From contig JAJTTP010000029.1 of the NCBI GenBank assembly GCA_023313575.1, positions 248,001-312,000 on the forward strand: a stretch of 64,000 nucleotides of DNA, given 5' to 3'. The notes under the pieces were generated by a model, which saw nothing but the letters and a program-made list of their open reading frames with translations, was not told the DNA's origin and did not search any database. Each line of letters opens with the position of its first letter. Position 1 is the first letter of the stretch. This document shows, one piece after another, positions 11,501-24,400 of this stretch. A program made the position numbers and the translations under genes. Origin of the DNA: Eutypella sp. D-1. Its lineage: Eukaryota > Ascomycota > Sordariomycetes > Xylariales > Diatrypaceae.

Positions 11501-13196
11501 TTATGGCTTGCACTCCCCAGTGCTACTACCACCCTCGCAGGCCTTTCCAGTGCATTCAAAGCCACGTACATCAAGGGCATTGCCACAGAGGTATTCCTTA
11601 ACGGGCGCGCTGGCGTTATCCGCCTTTTTAAGATCGACGTCGAAGAGGCCGATGTTAGTGCAGGGTTTGACGGCGCTGCACTGCAGACTGGCGACGTTGG
11701 GGGACCTGGAGGTGCCCGTTAGTCCCGTTAATGTCACGTCGCGCACTTCGAACCCAGAGTTCGTGCAGTTTCCGTCGCCCGGCGCTCCCTGGAACCGCGT
11801 GCACTGAGAGATGGTGAAAGCGCCGCCCCGCAGGCCATCCGCGTAAAGATTCTCAATAGTCACGTCGCTAATATCTACCAAGTTGGACAGGGCATCGTTA
11901 GCTCAGTTCCGATGATCTTTACATAGGCTTTGCAGAGCCAACTCACAGCCTTCACCACCACCGCCGCCGTTAGGTGGATACCCGTTCCGGTCGCCCGTCC
12001 ACGTCTTGACGTATACCTAGCACTGATCATCAGCCTGAGAGGCTATAAATGGACCCAGGGGTGTGGAGTGGCAAGAACTTACAGCATGAAGCGTGTTTTC
12101 GAAAGTGATATTCTCGATCCTGATCCTCTCAATCGTCTCGAAAGCCCCGTAGTACTGGCCGATGCTTCCAAAGGCGATTCCAAGACCGTCATACAGCCTG
12201 CAGTTCGTGAATGTGATATCCGTACTGTCGGCCTTCAGTGAGAGACTGTCGTCGCCGTTATAAACCGTCCAGTTATTAAACGTGATGTGCGACGACCGGA
12301 TTGTGTCAGCACCGTCGGTATTCGCTACGGAGATTCAGCGAAATATAACGGACATGCCTTCTTGCAAGGTAATAAAGAGGTATATACTCACAGCTAGAAT
12401 ATACGTTGCCGGTGTTGTTCACAAGGATGCTGTCTAGCTCGACATAATGGGAGTAAATGAGGGACATGGTCCTGTCGAGGCATCTATTAGGTTGTTATCA
12501 CCCTCTAAAATGCGAGATAAGGTGTATGCGTACCACATCTGGCTCCTCAGGAAGGTGAGCTCCTTGACAACCGAGTTCGTCAGCCCGTTGAAAGTCAAGG
12601 CGTGCGGGCGGCCGGGGTAGTTGGACGTATTTGGTTGCTGGCGGATCCACCCATACCAGTAATCACCATTGCCGTCGAAAGTACCCGTCCCGTGGCCATT
12701 GATGCGTACGTTGTCGCCCCCGAGCGAGAACGCTGTTGACTGGTTCTGGTAACCCACGTCGACCGAGCTCTCCAGCCAGTACTCGATGTCCGTGCTCCAC
12801 TGGATTTCGAAGATCAATTGGTTAATAACATAGCGCACGCCCTCGTTGCGTGTATTCGTAGCGGGTGGAGAAGGGGAAGTAAGGTAAGGTGAAAGAGGAG
12901 GGAGGGGGTAACGCGAGAATTCATACTAGGAGGGTTCCATAGATGTCAATCTCGACGTCGTCAAGCCCCGTCACGTTCATCACTGAATTGATGTAGTACG
13001 TCGTGTCCACGAAAATAATCCGGCTGTTAGTCTTGCACTCCTCGAACGCCTGTAGTATCGCTGGGGTGTCGTCGGTCGTATTCGTGCCGCTTGCCTTGAC
13101 TATACATTCCTTACGGCCGTCATTACCCTCCGCCTGCGCCACGGCCATGGAGTGCTGGATCGCGCATAGCGCAGCTGACAATGTGTGGAAGCGCAT
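11501..13196 (-). CDS. Secreted glycoside hydrolase family 28 (pectinase)
   Basis: Six exons on the minus strand: 13196-12927, 12799-12534, 12471-12392, 12324-12083, 12016-11947 and 11874-11501. They sum to 434 codons (433 aa), typical for GH28. The N-terminus (residues 1 to about 22, ending AVAQA) looks like a signal peptide, so the enzyme is probably secreted. Parallel beta-helix GH28 motifs appear in order: NTDG, GDDS with the catalytic aspartates, a GLGIAFGSIG block where many endo-enzymes have GHG, and YVKTWTG. Cysteine pairs near the C-terminus fit an extracellular protein. The substitution in the GHG block suggests an exo-acting or rhamnogalacturonan/xylogalacturonan-type enzyme rather than a classic endopolygalacturonase; that is inference. 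It separates the PKS from the rest of the candidate cluster. Confidence 0.88.
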
Positions 13197-14522
13197 GGCC
13201 AGTGTTTGTTGATATACACTACTTATAAACGGCGTTACGATGCTATTCGCAAGAGCCGCGCTGCCGCAGGAGCTTATATGCTACTTATGATATATACTAC
13301 GAGATAAAGAATTCTTGGGGCGAAGGTCCGCCTGCTGTCTTTCAGTGATGACGCCGCGATCCCGGCAATCCTTCGAGGTTAAGAACATTACCATCTATCT
13401 TCGACAAGATGACCACTACATGGCAGATAGGGTAGGTTCTATGACATATGATACCGACATTTTGCTTAACGCCCGACGACGCCGAGATATTGCACGAATC
13501 GGAGGACGCGGGCCTCTTAGATCTAGGAAACCCCATTACTTGAGTGCTTGGCCCCCAACTACCCCAGATCCCTAAGACTCGGTAATGAAATTTGTAGTGC
13601 GGGGATGCTTAGGGGCAGATGGAGCCTTTTTCTTGGCCATGCACGTTATTCGGGGTATTCTTATGGCGAAATTCTGTCTATCCCGACAGGCCACTCTAAG
13701 AAGACAAGATAAGCTTTCTTGTAAATATGTGTATATCGAACGGAATCAGAGTAGGGCAAAATTTGGCTGCCGCCACCGCAGCTATTAGGAACTAGTTGAT
13801 TTTTTGTTAGCACTACGATTATCTTAATTACCCTTACGAGACTACCCAATAAGCAATAGAGGACCTCCCGAAATTGGATGTACTACGAATTGAAGATATT
13901 AGACGTAACCTTTAAATTGTCAATGTAGGCTACTAAACTAGCGGGAGAGCAGTAGTGTTTTACTATTCAGTTGACGAACCAGCCTGTGGGTGTGTGTGTT
14001 TTTTTTGTTTTTTCTTTTGGGGGGGGGGGGGGGGGAGGACATATAAACAGGAAGCGCTTCCCTCCTGTTAGTTCTCGTCGAATTATTGATTCCCATTCCA
14101 GTATGATTAAGGAACCGTCCTGGTATTTGCGACATGGACGAGAATAATTCCAAGGAACAAGAGTTTATCTAATTATCAGTGTAATTACATCATAATTATA
14201 TTCCACCATGTGATTAGGTACAACGTCGCTTCTTGTAATTAGCCGCACTTCCAAAGATATGGCACATTCTTCATTTTTTATCGTGGACATCTTTGACTCT
14301 AAGAAACTCAGGATAGAAGGGAAAGTCGGAACTTTTAGTGAAAGAAGGTGTCCAAAAGTGTGTGAAGTCAAGGAACACTGCAATAATAAAGGTCTAAAAC
14401 ATCCGGGTAACCACAAAGTTCAATGTCAAGGAAATTGGGAGGACCTTCGAACAATGGTCATTCCACTTCATGAATTGCCAATAGACCAACACTGAAATAC
14501 AACTTTCCTGCAACTGAAGGAA
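13197..14522. other. Intergenic, GH28 promoter side, with homopolymer tract
   Basis: The upstream region of the GH28 gene on the right meets the 3' end of the membrane protein gene. It contains alternating TG, a T-rich run and a pure G17 run (14019-14035). No gene was recognised; small open frames at 13315-13575 and 14259-14495 lack family features. Confidence 0.5.
14019..14035. repeat. Poly-G (17) homopolymer
   Basis: Seventeen consecutive G follow a TG repeat and a T-rich stretch. It is the longest G run in the window and is prone to replication slippage and to sequencing or assembly error. Confidence 0.95.
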
Positions 14523-15566
14523 TTAACCGGCCCACCTGTCAGGATGGAAAGCCATGAGATCGTACCACTGTATGACGGCACCCATCAGAAACGTCCAAGA
14601 ACCGACAAAACTGGCAATTGTCACAGTGATCATATCCCCCATGAAGAGGGAAAAGCCAATCAGTGCAAAATTAAAAGAGCCTACAGAGCTCCAGAATGCC
14701 GCTTGCCAGGCAGCCGAACCTAGCTTGGGCTTGTACCAACGATCTTGAAGCCAGAAGAGAAGACTCAGATTAGACAAAAAGAACAATGTTCCTCCAACAG
14801 CCAGCGGGGTAAACAGGTAGAGTTGTGCAGCCATCAGATCGTCTGGGGAGAAGACGCCAGGCCACCCGCCTACGACACTAATGGAAAGAATACACCCGCC
14901 GACGAATTGAATCATGGACGACTGGAAGGGGACACTTCGGGAGGCTGTCTTGAAATCCGCCAGCGAGGGGATCCATGACCAGGAACTGCTACCGAGCAAA
15001 GCTGGCTTGTATATCTTGGTGGTGCCGTCGTCCGCATTGAGTGTGACAGGCTCAAAGGTGCCTTTATCCGCATTCCATCCCGCCGCTAGAGTTAGGGTAC
15101 CACCAGTGACGAAAAAGAGTGCACCGAATAGGTTCGTGAGGGGTACTGCCAATTCCATCTCGTAGGGGAATATTGTCTCCGGAAGAAAGACCAAGAGCAG
15201 CGAGAAGAATGAGTTGATCGTGAACGAAATAGACCCGATCACAAACAGCATAGCGATGACCCAGTTGGCGTCGCGATAAGGCCAGATAGTGAACATGCGC
15301 CTGATCTGATCTCCCACGGTAGGCGGCGGGTCTTGCGCTTGTTCTACTTCGAAGGTGGAATCGTTGCTGCTTTCCGCCTCCTTGATTTCTTGACAATACG
15401 AACTGTAACTGGCCCAGTCGACTGGCACAAATGTCCTTCTTTTCCGGGCAGCCTCGACATCGACCGCGATAGTGTGTCGTCCTGTGCTCCGTAGGTACCC
15501 AGGCGGAGGGCCGAGCGGGCTATCTAGTCCGTAGAAAGAAGCTCTTAATGCCGCAGAAGAATTCAT
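14523..15566 (-). CDS. Six-transmembrane fungal integral membrane protein
   Basis: Single-exon frame of 347 residues. A soluble N-terminus of about 95 residues is followed by about six hydrophobic segments: residues near 100-127, 138-165, 218-238, 250-275, 290-310 and 313-337. The last segment ends in a short tail with WYDLM and HPDRW. It resembles the uncharacterised fungal integral membrane proteins often found beside secondary-metabolism genes, but I cannot name a function. It is transcribed divergently from the MFS exporter across a 1.2-kb shared upstream region, which suggests possible co-regulation. Annotate as a membrane protein of unknown role. Confidence 0.75.
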   Translation of the reverse strand: MNSSAALRASFYGLDSPLGPPPGYLRSTGRHTIAVDVEAARKRRTFVPVDWASYSSYCQEIKEAESSNDSTFEVEQAQDPPPTVGDQIRRMFTIWPYRDANWVIAMLFVIGSISFTINSFFSLLLVFLPETIFPYEMELAVPLTNLFGALFFVTGGTLTLAAGWNADKGTFEPVTLNADDGTTKIYKPALLGSSSWSWIPSLADFKTASRSVPFQSSMIQFVGGCILSISVVGGWPGVFSPDDLMAAQLYLFTPLAVGGTLFFLSNLSLLFWLQDRWYKPKLGSAAWQAAFWSSVGSFNFALIGFSLFMGDMITVTIASFVGSWTFLMGAVIQWYDLMAFHPDRWAG

Positions 15567-16749
15567 CGTGATTAAATTATTTGATATCTAGTAAAATGTT
15601 GAAAGAAAAGATAATGTGAGGGAACTCCTGGTTCTCGGTGTAGGTAGCGGGCCGGCCGCAGATGAATATCGTTCCTAGCGATAGAAAAGGAAAGAAAATG
15701 GTAATTCAGTCTACGAAATGAAGAGAGTGACGACCAGCGCGGAGAGGCGAAGACTGAAGTGAAGGGATGAAATTCGAACTTACTTATCTTGTACCATGAT
15801 ATTTAAGTTGTGTCTCTGACTTGCCCCTTTGCAAGTGTACAGGGAGACGCGCAAGATAACCTATGCATGATCGCCAAATGATCGCTGGTGGCTTTGATAT
15901 CGGGAACGGTATTGTTTCTAATCGCTTCTACAACAATTAAGATCTACTATCCCAACATTTAACATCGTGTATCAGGACGCAAAGCGAGCGGGCGGTAGAT
16001 GGAAACTACACTACATAACAAGCCTTGCCTTGAAACGGTGTTGCCTCCCTAAACCGGGGAAATAATAGGAGTTGCTGTGTAGCACGTGAAGAATCTCTTA
16101 GTTACTTACTGAAGTATCTATCCGGGTTCAAGCTATCCGGCCGAATTACCAATGTGACAGCACCACATAAACGCCTAATCAGTTAGACCCCATAGTTATA
16201 AGCTTTTTTGAAGGCGTCAGCTACGGCTGGACCCGTTTCAAACTTGCTTCTTGGCATCCTATTTGGGTAAAGCAAACATGTATAGAAGGGCGCTATAAAA
16301 CGCTATGTATAATGCCCCACTTGGATCGAGGAGATTTTAAATGCTTACCTAGTGCCTAGGTATGTTTTGAATATGTTGCTTGACTACCTCTTTCAGCATC
16401 GTCATCAGTCACATAGAACCCGGCACAGTATACCGAGAAAGATGTAACCAATTGCACATTTTATTCACCGACTATTAAATATTCCACGTGCGTGAGTCAT
16501 AGAGCGAAGTAAAATCGGCGAGCGGAGAAGATGGACTTTTATTGCTCCGACCGCTTTATGGCTTCTTTCTTAGATCCAGGAGGCCGCTATATAGTTTTCG
16601 CTATGTCCTGCTTCTTTCACCGGCTGTCCGCATATGAGATTTACCGTCTCAGAGTTACCCTTCCGTTTGGGAGCCATTCAACGTCCCAGAGCTGATCTTT
16701 TGTTTCCGGTTTGCTTTGCAATTCATTAACAACAAACTGAACCATTCCG
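15567..16749. promoter_or_regulatory. Divergent upstream region, membrane protein / MFS exporter
   Basis: This 1.2-kb spacer lies between two divergent genes and must hold both promoters. No coding frame of note was found. I could not pick out a convincing regulator site by eye. Confidence 0.5.
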
Positions 16750-18544
16750 ATGGGTAGCGACAAAGAATCATCAGGCCCCTCTGCCACGGGCCAGTACGAT
16801 GATACGAACCCCTTACCACCGCTACTCAGTGATGATAGCTCTGCTGTCGATATCGAGAAGCTAGGAAGGCACCGACCGGATACCTTCAGCAACGGATGGG
16901 TTGAGATTGGGTTCTGCATTTCCGTCCTTGGGTCAATGATGCTTGCTGAGTTTCTCGTCAGCGGTTTTAATGGTGCGTGACTCCTAAAAGCTACGTATCA
17001 CATCTAGGAAACAAGCTTGCTCCTTAGCTTTGCTCAAAAGTCTACGTGAAGCCCTTTAAAGCTCCCTGGGTGCCCTTCTAATTATTGTAATACTTATGAC
17101 AATACCTATAGGCAGCGGCTAACTCTGCGAGGAATATAGTCTTACTCCCAGTTCTCATCGAAGCCACAGGCATCGACCCGAACCAGAAGATTTGGCCGAC
17201 TTCCGTTTTCTCCCTTGTGACCGGATCACTTTTACTTCCCTTTGGGCGTATCGTTGACATATATGGGCCCTTTCCTGTATATCTGGGTGGTATCTCGTGG
17301 TTGATGATATGGTCGCTTATCGGCGGCTTCAGTCGGACTTTGCCCATGATATTGGCCACGAGGGCCCTACAAGGTGTCGGCGCCGCAGCCTTTCTGCCTG
17401 CAGGGACGACATTGCTGGGTACCACCTATCGCCCTGGCCCACGGAAGAACATCGTCTTCAGCTTGTATGGAGGCTGTGCGCCACTAGGATTCTATTCAGG
17501 AATCCTAATTGCTGGACTCTGTGGGCAGTTTCTTTACTGGGGCTGGTTTTTCTGGATTGCGTCTATCATGCTGTTTACATTGTGCCTGCTCACATTTTTC
17601 TGCGTACCACGCGAGTACAAGAGAGGAAATATTTTGACCTCGATGGACTGGTTAGGTTGTCTAACCATCGTATCCAGCCTCAGCTTGATCACGTACGCTG
17701 TGACCGACTCATCTCACGTTGATGGCGAGTGGGCTTCACCCAAGATTATAGTCACGTTTGTACTGGGCATTGTCACCCTGGCTGTTTTCATTTATGTCGA
17801 AGGGTGGGTTGCAGAGACTCCTCTCCTACCATTGAGTCTATTTTCCATTAAGTACACAGGACCACTGTTCCTGGCCCTCTTCTTCGGATACGGCAGCTTT
17901 GGAATCTTCCTCTTCTACGCCAGTTTCTAGTAAGTCAAATGTCCCTCTGCGCTATAAAGACACGTAGAGGTTGGCTAACAAGTACCACTAGCATCGAAAC
18001 GATTCTCAATGTATCTCCGCTACTCGCTGCGGTCTGGTTTACTCCAATGGCGGTTGGCGGAATGCTAATCGCCGTTGTTGGAGGAGCAACCCTTCATAAG
18101 CTGCCAGGCACTATACTCCTTCTATTGTCTGGGTCGGGCTTTGTGGTCTGCTCTCTGTTATTCGCGCTCATACCTGACAATCCCAACTATTGGGCCTGGG
18201 TTTTCCCGGCAATGGTATGCACAACCATAGGCATCGACATTAGTTACAATGTCAGCGGAATATTCATCACTACCAGCGTACCCAAAGATCAACAAGGGCT
18301 GGCAGGAGCATGTATCAATGGCCTGGTGTTCTTCGGCATCAGCTTTTTCCTTGGTTGGGCGGATTTTGCGGTCGCTAGCAGATCACACAGCAATGCAGGT
18401 GAGAGCTATAAGACCGCTTTTTGGCTCGCCGTCGGATGTGGGGGGGTAGTGATTCTACTCGTGTTAGGTTTTATTAGGATAGGCCGAGCGAAAAGTGACC
18501 TTACAGCAGAAGAGAAGGCCCGCAGTCGGAAAGCCGACCAATAG
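16750..18544 (+). CDS. MFS drug/metabolite exporter (DHA type)
   Basis: Three exons: 16750-16972, 17116-17929 and 17992-18544, giving 530 codons (529 aa). The acidic, soluble N-terminus leads into TM1 (LAEFLVSGFN). The second exon carries the WPTSVFSL segment and the GRIVDIYG loop between TM2 and TM3, matching the MFS signature (G-x3-D-x-G type), and then RALQGVGAA, the motif C/TM4-like region. The last exon supplies the second helix bundle and ends in a charged tail. The sequence resembles drug:H+ antiporters that export fungal metabolites or toxins. Its place between a PKS, two regulators and tailoring enzymes suggests export of the cluster product; the substrate is inferred only from context. 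Confidence 0.88.
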
Positions 18545-19065
18545 ATTAGAGGAGGTCAAAAGAATCTACCGAGGTCACTGTCACACTGACTTGGCTTAAA
18601 GATACGGGTTCCGTTATAGCTGAAGTGACTTCCATCATCCTTGTTTTACTGCGATGCTTTCGACAAATATCCAAAGCAAATAAATGACTTTTACACTATT
18701 AAAGCCAGTCCGAGAATTTATTTCTAAAAAGACCTAACCCCTTTTCCCCTGCAGCAATCGCTAGTATCTTTTGTAATTGGCACTAGGTGGTAGCTTGTTC
18801 ATTTTCTGCCTGGTCGCCAACTCCGCCTAGATCATGCTAGTACTACCTTATCGCGTCATCTACCATCAATTTCAACCACTCACAAATCCGATTAATCCCC
18901 TAGGAGAGCGGATCGGTCAAGAATGAGTAATATCAGCAGGGATAGCCCTTTATGAGATGTCCGTGTCAAGGGACCACTATTTATTAGTCGCGTCCCCCAC
19001 TACCAGGAATTACATTTCGCAAAACACCTTTACCAGACTCCATCACCCACGAGAAGGACGAGAGC
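18545..19065 (+). promoter_or_regulatory. Intergenic, MFS 3' end and TF promoter
   Basis: This 521-bp tandem spacer contains the 3' UTR of the exporter and the upstream region of the next transcription factor. No gene or clear motif was seen. Confidence 0.5.
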
Positions 19066-20654
19066 ATGTCAGCACCGACACAACCCCCGACTCAGTCCGA
19101 TGCGTTTTCAAAATGCTGGACCTGCCGCAGAAGACGTGTCACATGTGATGGCTCACAGCCAACTTGCTTCAAATGCCAAAAAACCGGCCGCCACTGTCTT
19201 GGGTATGGCCAGAATAAACCACTAGTCTGGGTTGGGCTAGCAAGTAGGGGGAAAATGGCCGGCCGAGACTTCAAGGATCAATCGACATCATCGTCTATGA
19301 TTACACAACTCGCCGCCAAGACCATGTCAGACCCTGCTTTTCAAGATCTGGGTCCCCGATCTAAACAATACCTCTTCTACTGTATGGCCCATTTTCTTGA
19401 TCACGTTGCCCAACAAAGTCTCTGACGGTTATGTTAGACATTCATCGCTGCTGCACTGAGTGTACTTTATATGGCGACGACTCCCAGAACCGTTTCAAAC
19501 AGTTTTTAGCCTTGATGCCAAGCAGTCCCGCCATAACTCACAGTCTTATTGCCATTTCTGCCTCCCATCAGGCGCATTCAATGGCTCCTATTCCTAAGGC
19601 TGTGTTGCCACCTGCGACAGAAGGGCAACCCCATCTTACCTATGCAGGTGGCGATAACTTAAGTTGCAGTGATCTAGCCTTGACCCGGACCTCAGATGCC
19701 TTAGCTCACTCAACGTTGAGTGTGGGGTCGCTGAGAGCAGCTCTGGGATGTTCCGACCGCTCGGATGCTCTGGTTGCTACGATTTTCTTGTTAGTATGGC
19801 TCGACCTGGTGGATGACGGAAGGACGGCTTGGAAGCAGCATTTAGATGGCCTCAAAGTCTTGCTTTCCCTACGCAGGCATCCAACAAGAATAAAGTCCAA
19901 TTCACATTTTCAAAGATGGTTTGAAGAAACCTTTGCAGTGTAAGTAGCCAGGAAGTCTTTCCCGATTTCGTCCCTTCTGACAAGTTATAGGTTATCACTA
20001 TTTGGCTCGACTTTTGATCCTAGCTTATTACAACTACTCGACATCTTCCCGCACTCTCAACTAGGCGAGGTATTTAGCAAAGCAGAGACACACAGTTGGT
20101 CAGGCTGTCCATCCGATCTACTCGGGATCTTATACACTTTCATTTATTCATCGCATGGCGGTGCACTCCCGTCGGTCCAAGATGTTTCCGAGCTATTTGC
20201 TCGTTTGCAAGACTTTGACTGCATGTCCTGGTCGGCCAAGTCACCAGAACCCTCCTCGTTACATGCAAGGCGATCACTAGCTGAAGCCTGGAAAGGGGCA
20301 ATCGAGATTTACGGTCGTCAAGTACTTGGTGCACAATATCCGGACTTCTATAGAGTTCCTGGCAAATTGGTCGAAACCACACTTAACAACATAGCGCAAA
20401 TCCCTCATGATGATACGCATTTCAAAGGAACAGTCTGGCCAACCTTTGTCGCTGGTGCGGAGGCTGAGACCCCTCAGCAACGTCAAGCCACGAGAAGTCT
20501 CTTTGGAAGTTTAATCGGTTTCTTGCATTTGTCCACCCTCCATGTGGCATTCTCTCAACTGGAAAGAATATGGGCTCGTCCTTCGACATACCCGCCTGAT
20601 GGGTCTTGGGTCAAAGACATTTGGGAACGTCAAGAAGGACTTCTGTTGGTTTAA
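19066..20654 (+). CDS. Zn2Cys6 transcription factor (first)
   Basis: Three exons: 19066-19381, 19438-19939 and 19991-20654, giving 494 codons (493 aa). The zinc cluster is at residues about 17-43, with spacing C-x2-C-x6-C-x6-C-x2-C-x6-C (CWTCRRRRVTC, then CFKCQKTGRHC). Downstream is the helical fungal-specific regulatory region (LMPSSPAITHSL and following) typical of DUF3468-type regulators. The apparent stop at 19423 is removed by intron 1 (56 bp, branch CTGAC, acceptor TTAG), which restores the expected middle region, so the gene is intact. The start ATG is the first one upstream of the zinc cluster in frame. It is a plausible local regulator of the PKS neighbourhood; targets are unknown. 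Confidence 0.87.
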
Positions 20655-21454
20655 GTGTCTTGGTCAGGGCGCCACAGCACTACACTGCAAGCACGAATAG
20701 CCCTTAGGGGGTGGATGGCCACGATATAGAAACGCGTAGCGGACGCGTATATGCGCTCGGATCACCTTGCAGATACGGGGACGGGTGGGTCCGCCCCCGT
20801 CTCGCCTCGCGCACCCTTACGCAACAGCTAGGTATATCCGAACACTGTACGCCACACTTCGTGCATTCATATAAGCTAGCGCCTTGAACCAGTACCAAGG
20901 CTACCGAGCCTTCAGCACTGCCGGGGCTGCTGGGGTTGAATGGTATTCTGGACCACTAAGCCTTCCCATCTAAGTGACATTATCGTCCATAGCTGAGTTG
21001 TAACAGCTACAAACTATGTCGTCCCAACTGTTGCTCGCTTTCCTTTGATTTCGGTGCAACCGTATAGGGTCCGATTTCAGGTTGACTTTTACTTCAAGTC
21101 CAACGCCGTCTTCGTCAACAAACGTTCCTATACAAAGCTACAATTTACCACCCTTGACTTCACGTGCTCAGATGCATTGCCTGTGACATAAATCAGTAAG
21201 AGTCACGCCAAAAAAGGCCTAGTCTACTACATCTATGGTTAAAAGGTACACTTTCTGCGGATGATGAAAAAGGAAAGCCGGAAGAACTAACAAGTAAGCC
21301 CAATTACGGACACAAAAACACCGAGCCAAGCGACGAGTATCTTAAGTGGCTTCGCCTTATTGATAAGTTGTGGTATCTCCCCACCATGCGGGGCCGTTGT
21401 TTCCAAAGGACTATGCAATTCATCAGCCACCGAAACAATGCAATTCACGTGTTT
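20655..21454. other. Intergenic between convergent transcription factor genes
   Basis: This 800-bp spacer between two convergent regulators is expected to hold both 3' UTRs. Nothing else was recognised. Confidence 0.5.
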
Positions 21455-24400
21455 TCATACATTTCGCTGGTCAGGGAAGGTCCCAAGTATATCCTGCGGG
21501 ATCATTGAATCCCAAAAGTCGTGCAACTGCAGCAAATCAGTGTCGGTCTTCGGTAGTCGAGGTACTGGACTCACAATATCATCAGTCGACTCAAAAGTTG
21601 CGAATGATGGTGATCTCCCGGAAGATACCGATTCGAGATTGTTTGGTTGGCTTTTAGGAGTACCGAAGTGATTTTGGTTCGGTGGCAAATTTGAGATATC
21701 TATGATGTGAGGTCCGATAGTTCTCACAGTTTGATGATCTTGGCCCGCCCGCTCAATGAGTCTAGTGCGCCAACCAAGTAGCTCTACATCTTCGCCGTCC
21801 TCTTTATCTTCCCCTATTCTTTGCCGGTCTGTGTCTGTGTCTCGTGGCAAGCCGTCCCTTTTTCCAGTAGAGGTCGCCGAAATCTTAGAAAATGCTCGGG
21901 CACGTAGCTTTATGAGCCATTGCAGGTTACGTTGATACCGGGGAGTACCGCGACCCATGTGGATTAAAGAGGTGAATAAACGGATAGCACTATCAATCTG
22001 CTCAAGAACAAAAGGGGCCATAGCGTTGGCTGGATCACGCAACACCAGCGTTCCTAAGCACAGAGCCGAACCAAATACGTGGAACTAGGGAATTCGTGAG
22101 CTTCCCCATCTCAAGATAGTAATGGGTTTAATCTCACCCAAAAGTTCCATTGCCTGGTGCTGACGACAGGAAAGCGAGCATGTATATCGGCGACGATGGT
22201 AATCATGATCTATTGATATCAGATCACTGTAAAAAGAACACTGGAGACTTGGCTTACTGCGCAACGTTCGATCACCGTTAAGTATGAGGGCGCATATACA
22301 GAAGCGACGCGATCGTCAATATTTTCGTAGAGTGCTTTTGCATAATATGGCCGATGAAGGTTGATGATCGTCTCAGAGATATTAAGCGCAAGATTCATTT
22401 GCTAATTGGCGTCAGCTGAGATAGTCCAGATTGACGCTACATATAAGACTGACTTGGAATGACACCGTCATCGACCTCCGGGACGGTTCTGGAGATGCTT
22501 CAATGGCAGCTTCGGGCTGAGAGTACTGAGAGGGCATCGCCAGTAGTGCTGCTCGACTTCGAAGGTAAAACGGAAGGGTGCGTTCGAACTCGCAGCTAGA
22601 CCGTTTCAGCTTATAGATAGAATTTCTTATGCGGGCACATACAGCTTGACGTGCAAATCGGTGACAGTGGAGTACTCCGGTTTCTGCACCTTCATAGCCA
22701 TGTTAAGACACCTGATAGTCAATTAGCCACGAGAAGACATCCACTCCTGAATCCATGATAGAAATACATACTCGGATGAAAGCTGAGATAGCTCAAACCG
22801 GAGTATAGAATAGCTCTTCACGCCACCAACGTTTAACGGCTCCGTGGGAAACGCGGTGTCACAATGCTCGGGGTTGATAGCAGAACTGTACCATATCAGC
22901 TCAGTTACACGTAATTGTGTAGGTGGATCTTACGGCCTCGAGAAGCAATGCGCCTGGAATATGTCGGCGGCATTGCACTCCCAGAATACCTTGCGTCTCT
23001 CTTCAACAACATCCTGTGGTAGATTCCATCGAGTACCATCCCGATGCATACCCATCTGTGTTCTTTATCAGCAAAAGCTCGAACGCCAAGACTTGAACCT
23101 ACCGCTTGTATCAAACGCATAATTAATCCCCATAGAGGGTAGGCATTATCACCGCGCCGACCTTTGTCTAGTTGCCTAATCACACGTCAGAAACGCAAGG
23201 GAGGTCCAGATCATATTACGTACAGGTGCAGATGCGCCATTAAATGCTAAACTTTTATTAGCGACTTTGCAGAACCGGCGACCTCAGAACTTACAAGAGT
23301 TTGCAATCCAGCGACCGTGTTATTCGATAGGAAGTCGCCTTTGACTAACGCCCGTTCGGAAAGATGTAACAGCTCTTCAGCAGATGAATCGTTGTCGGCC
23401 GTCTCAATATTGAACATGGTGCCTTGAGCCATGATAATGAAAACGAGTGCAATCTCCTGAGGATCAACGGGAGACAAGGAACCCGCTTCCAACAGCGTAT
23501 AAATATGATTGAACGTCTTTTGAAATGAAGTCTTGGGCGCAACATCGTGACTGAACACCTTTGTTAGCCGTTTCTCTGATTATTTGCCCATCTCACTCAC
23601 TGCCACGCGCAATAGCGATAATAGGACTCAACTAGTGTCCACGCCTCATCTCTGGGTGGTAGGCATGAGAGGAGGTCGCGAGTACTGATACGAGCTGGCG
23701 CGGCGTTGAAGGGAAAGGCGATAGGAGATATGTCGGGAATAGGGCGACCATGCTCAGACAGAAGCGAGATTCGGGTATTTTCCGGGGAAGGAGCGCGAGT
23801 AGCTATTGGGGTAGTCGACACATCTTGCGTTTCCGACTAGCTGGTTTTTAGCTGGGTTGGCGTTAGTCAAGCAAGACAACTTACATCTTTCAGCCATTCA
23901 CTTCCCGCCGTCGGGCCTAAGTACTTGGATCGGCCTCCTTTAGAGAGCATCAATGTGCCATGAGAACCATTCTGCTCGCCATGGTCAATGTGTTGCAATG
24001 CAGTGCTACTAGAACCACCGTCTCTGCTCGGAATGCCATTCAAAGGCCCAGCATTGCCAGGAGTCAATGATGGTGGACTCTGCGAGATAGCGCCCTGAAC
24101 AATGCATGGACCGAGGGAACGAGAGAGAAGGGAGAACTGGCCGGACTGGTCCTGGTTCCTGGTGTCTTGAGCGACCGGGGTACGGTTTTGGTCCTGCGAC
24201 GACCTTTGCGCCGTTGTTGATGTCCTAGATTGAAGCTGAGGTTGTGATGGATGGGGGTGATGTGACTGTTGGTCCTGATACAGTTCTTGATGACCGAAGC
24301 CTAAGGATGGAGCTGAGATGGACTGTCCTTGTTCTACTGGGGTTTGCGGTTGTTGAGCTTGCGCTGCATTCTGCCGTTGTGCAAGACGCGCAACGGACTC

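Noticed and set aside
19405..19440. Apparent frameshift/stop in the first Zn2Cys6 gene
   Set aside because: A 56-bp intron (19382-19437) with a CTGAC branch and TTAG acceptor restores the frame and the family sequence.
22600..22720. Apparent frameshift in the second Zn2Cys6 gene
   Set aside because: A 47-bp intron with a GTATGT donor and CTAG acceptor rejoins LHVKL to CEFER in frame.
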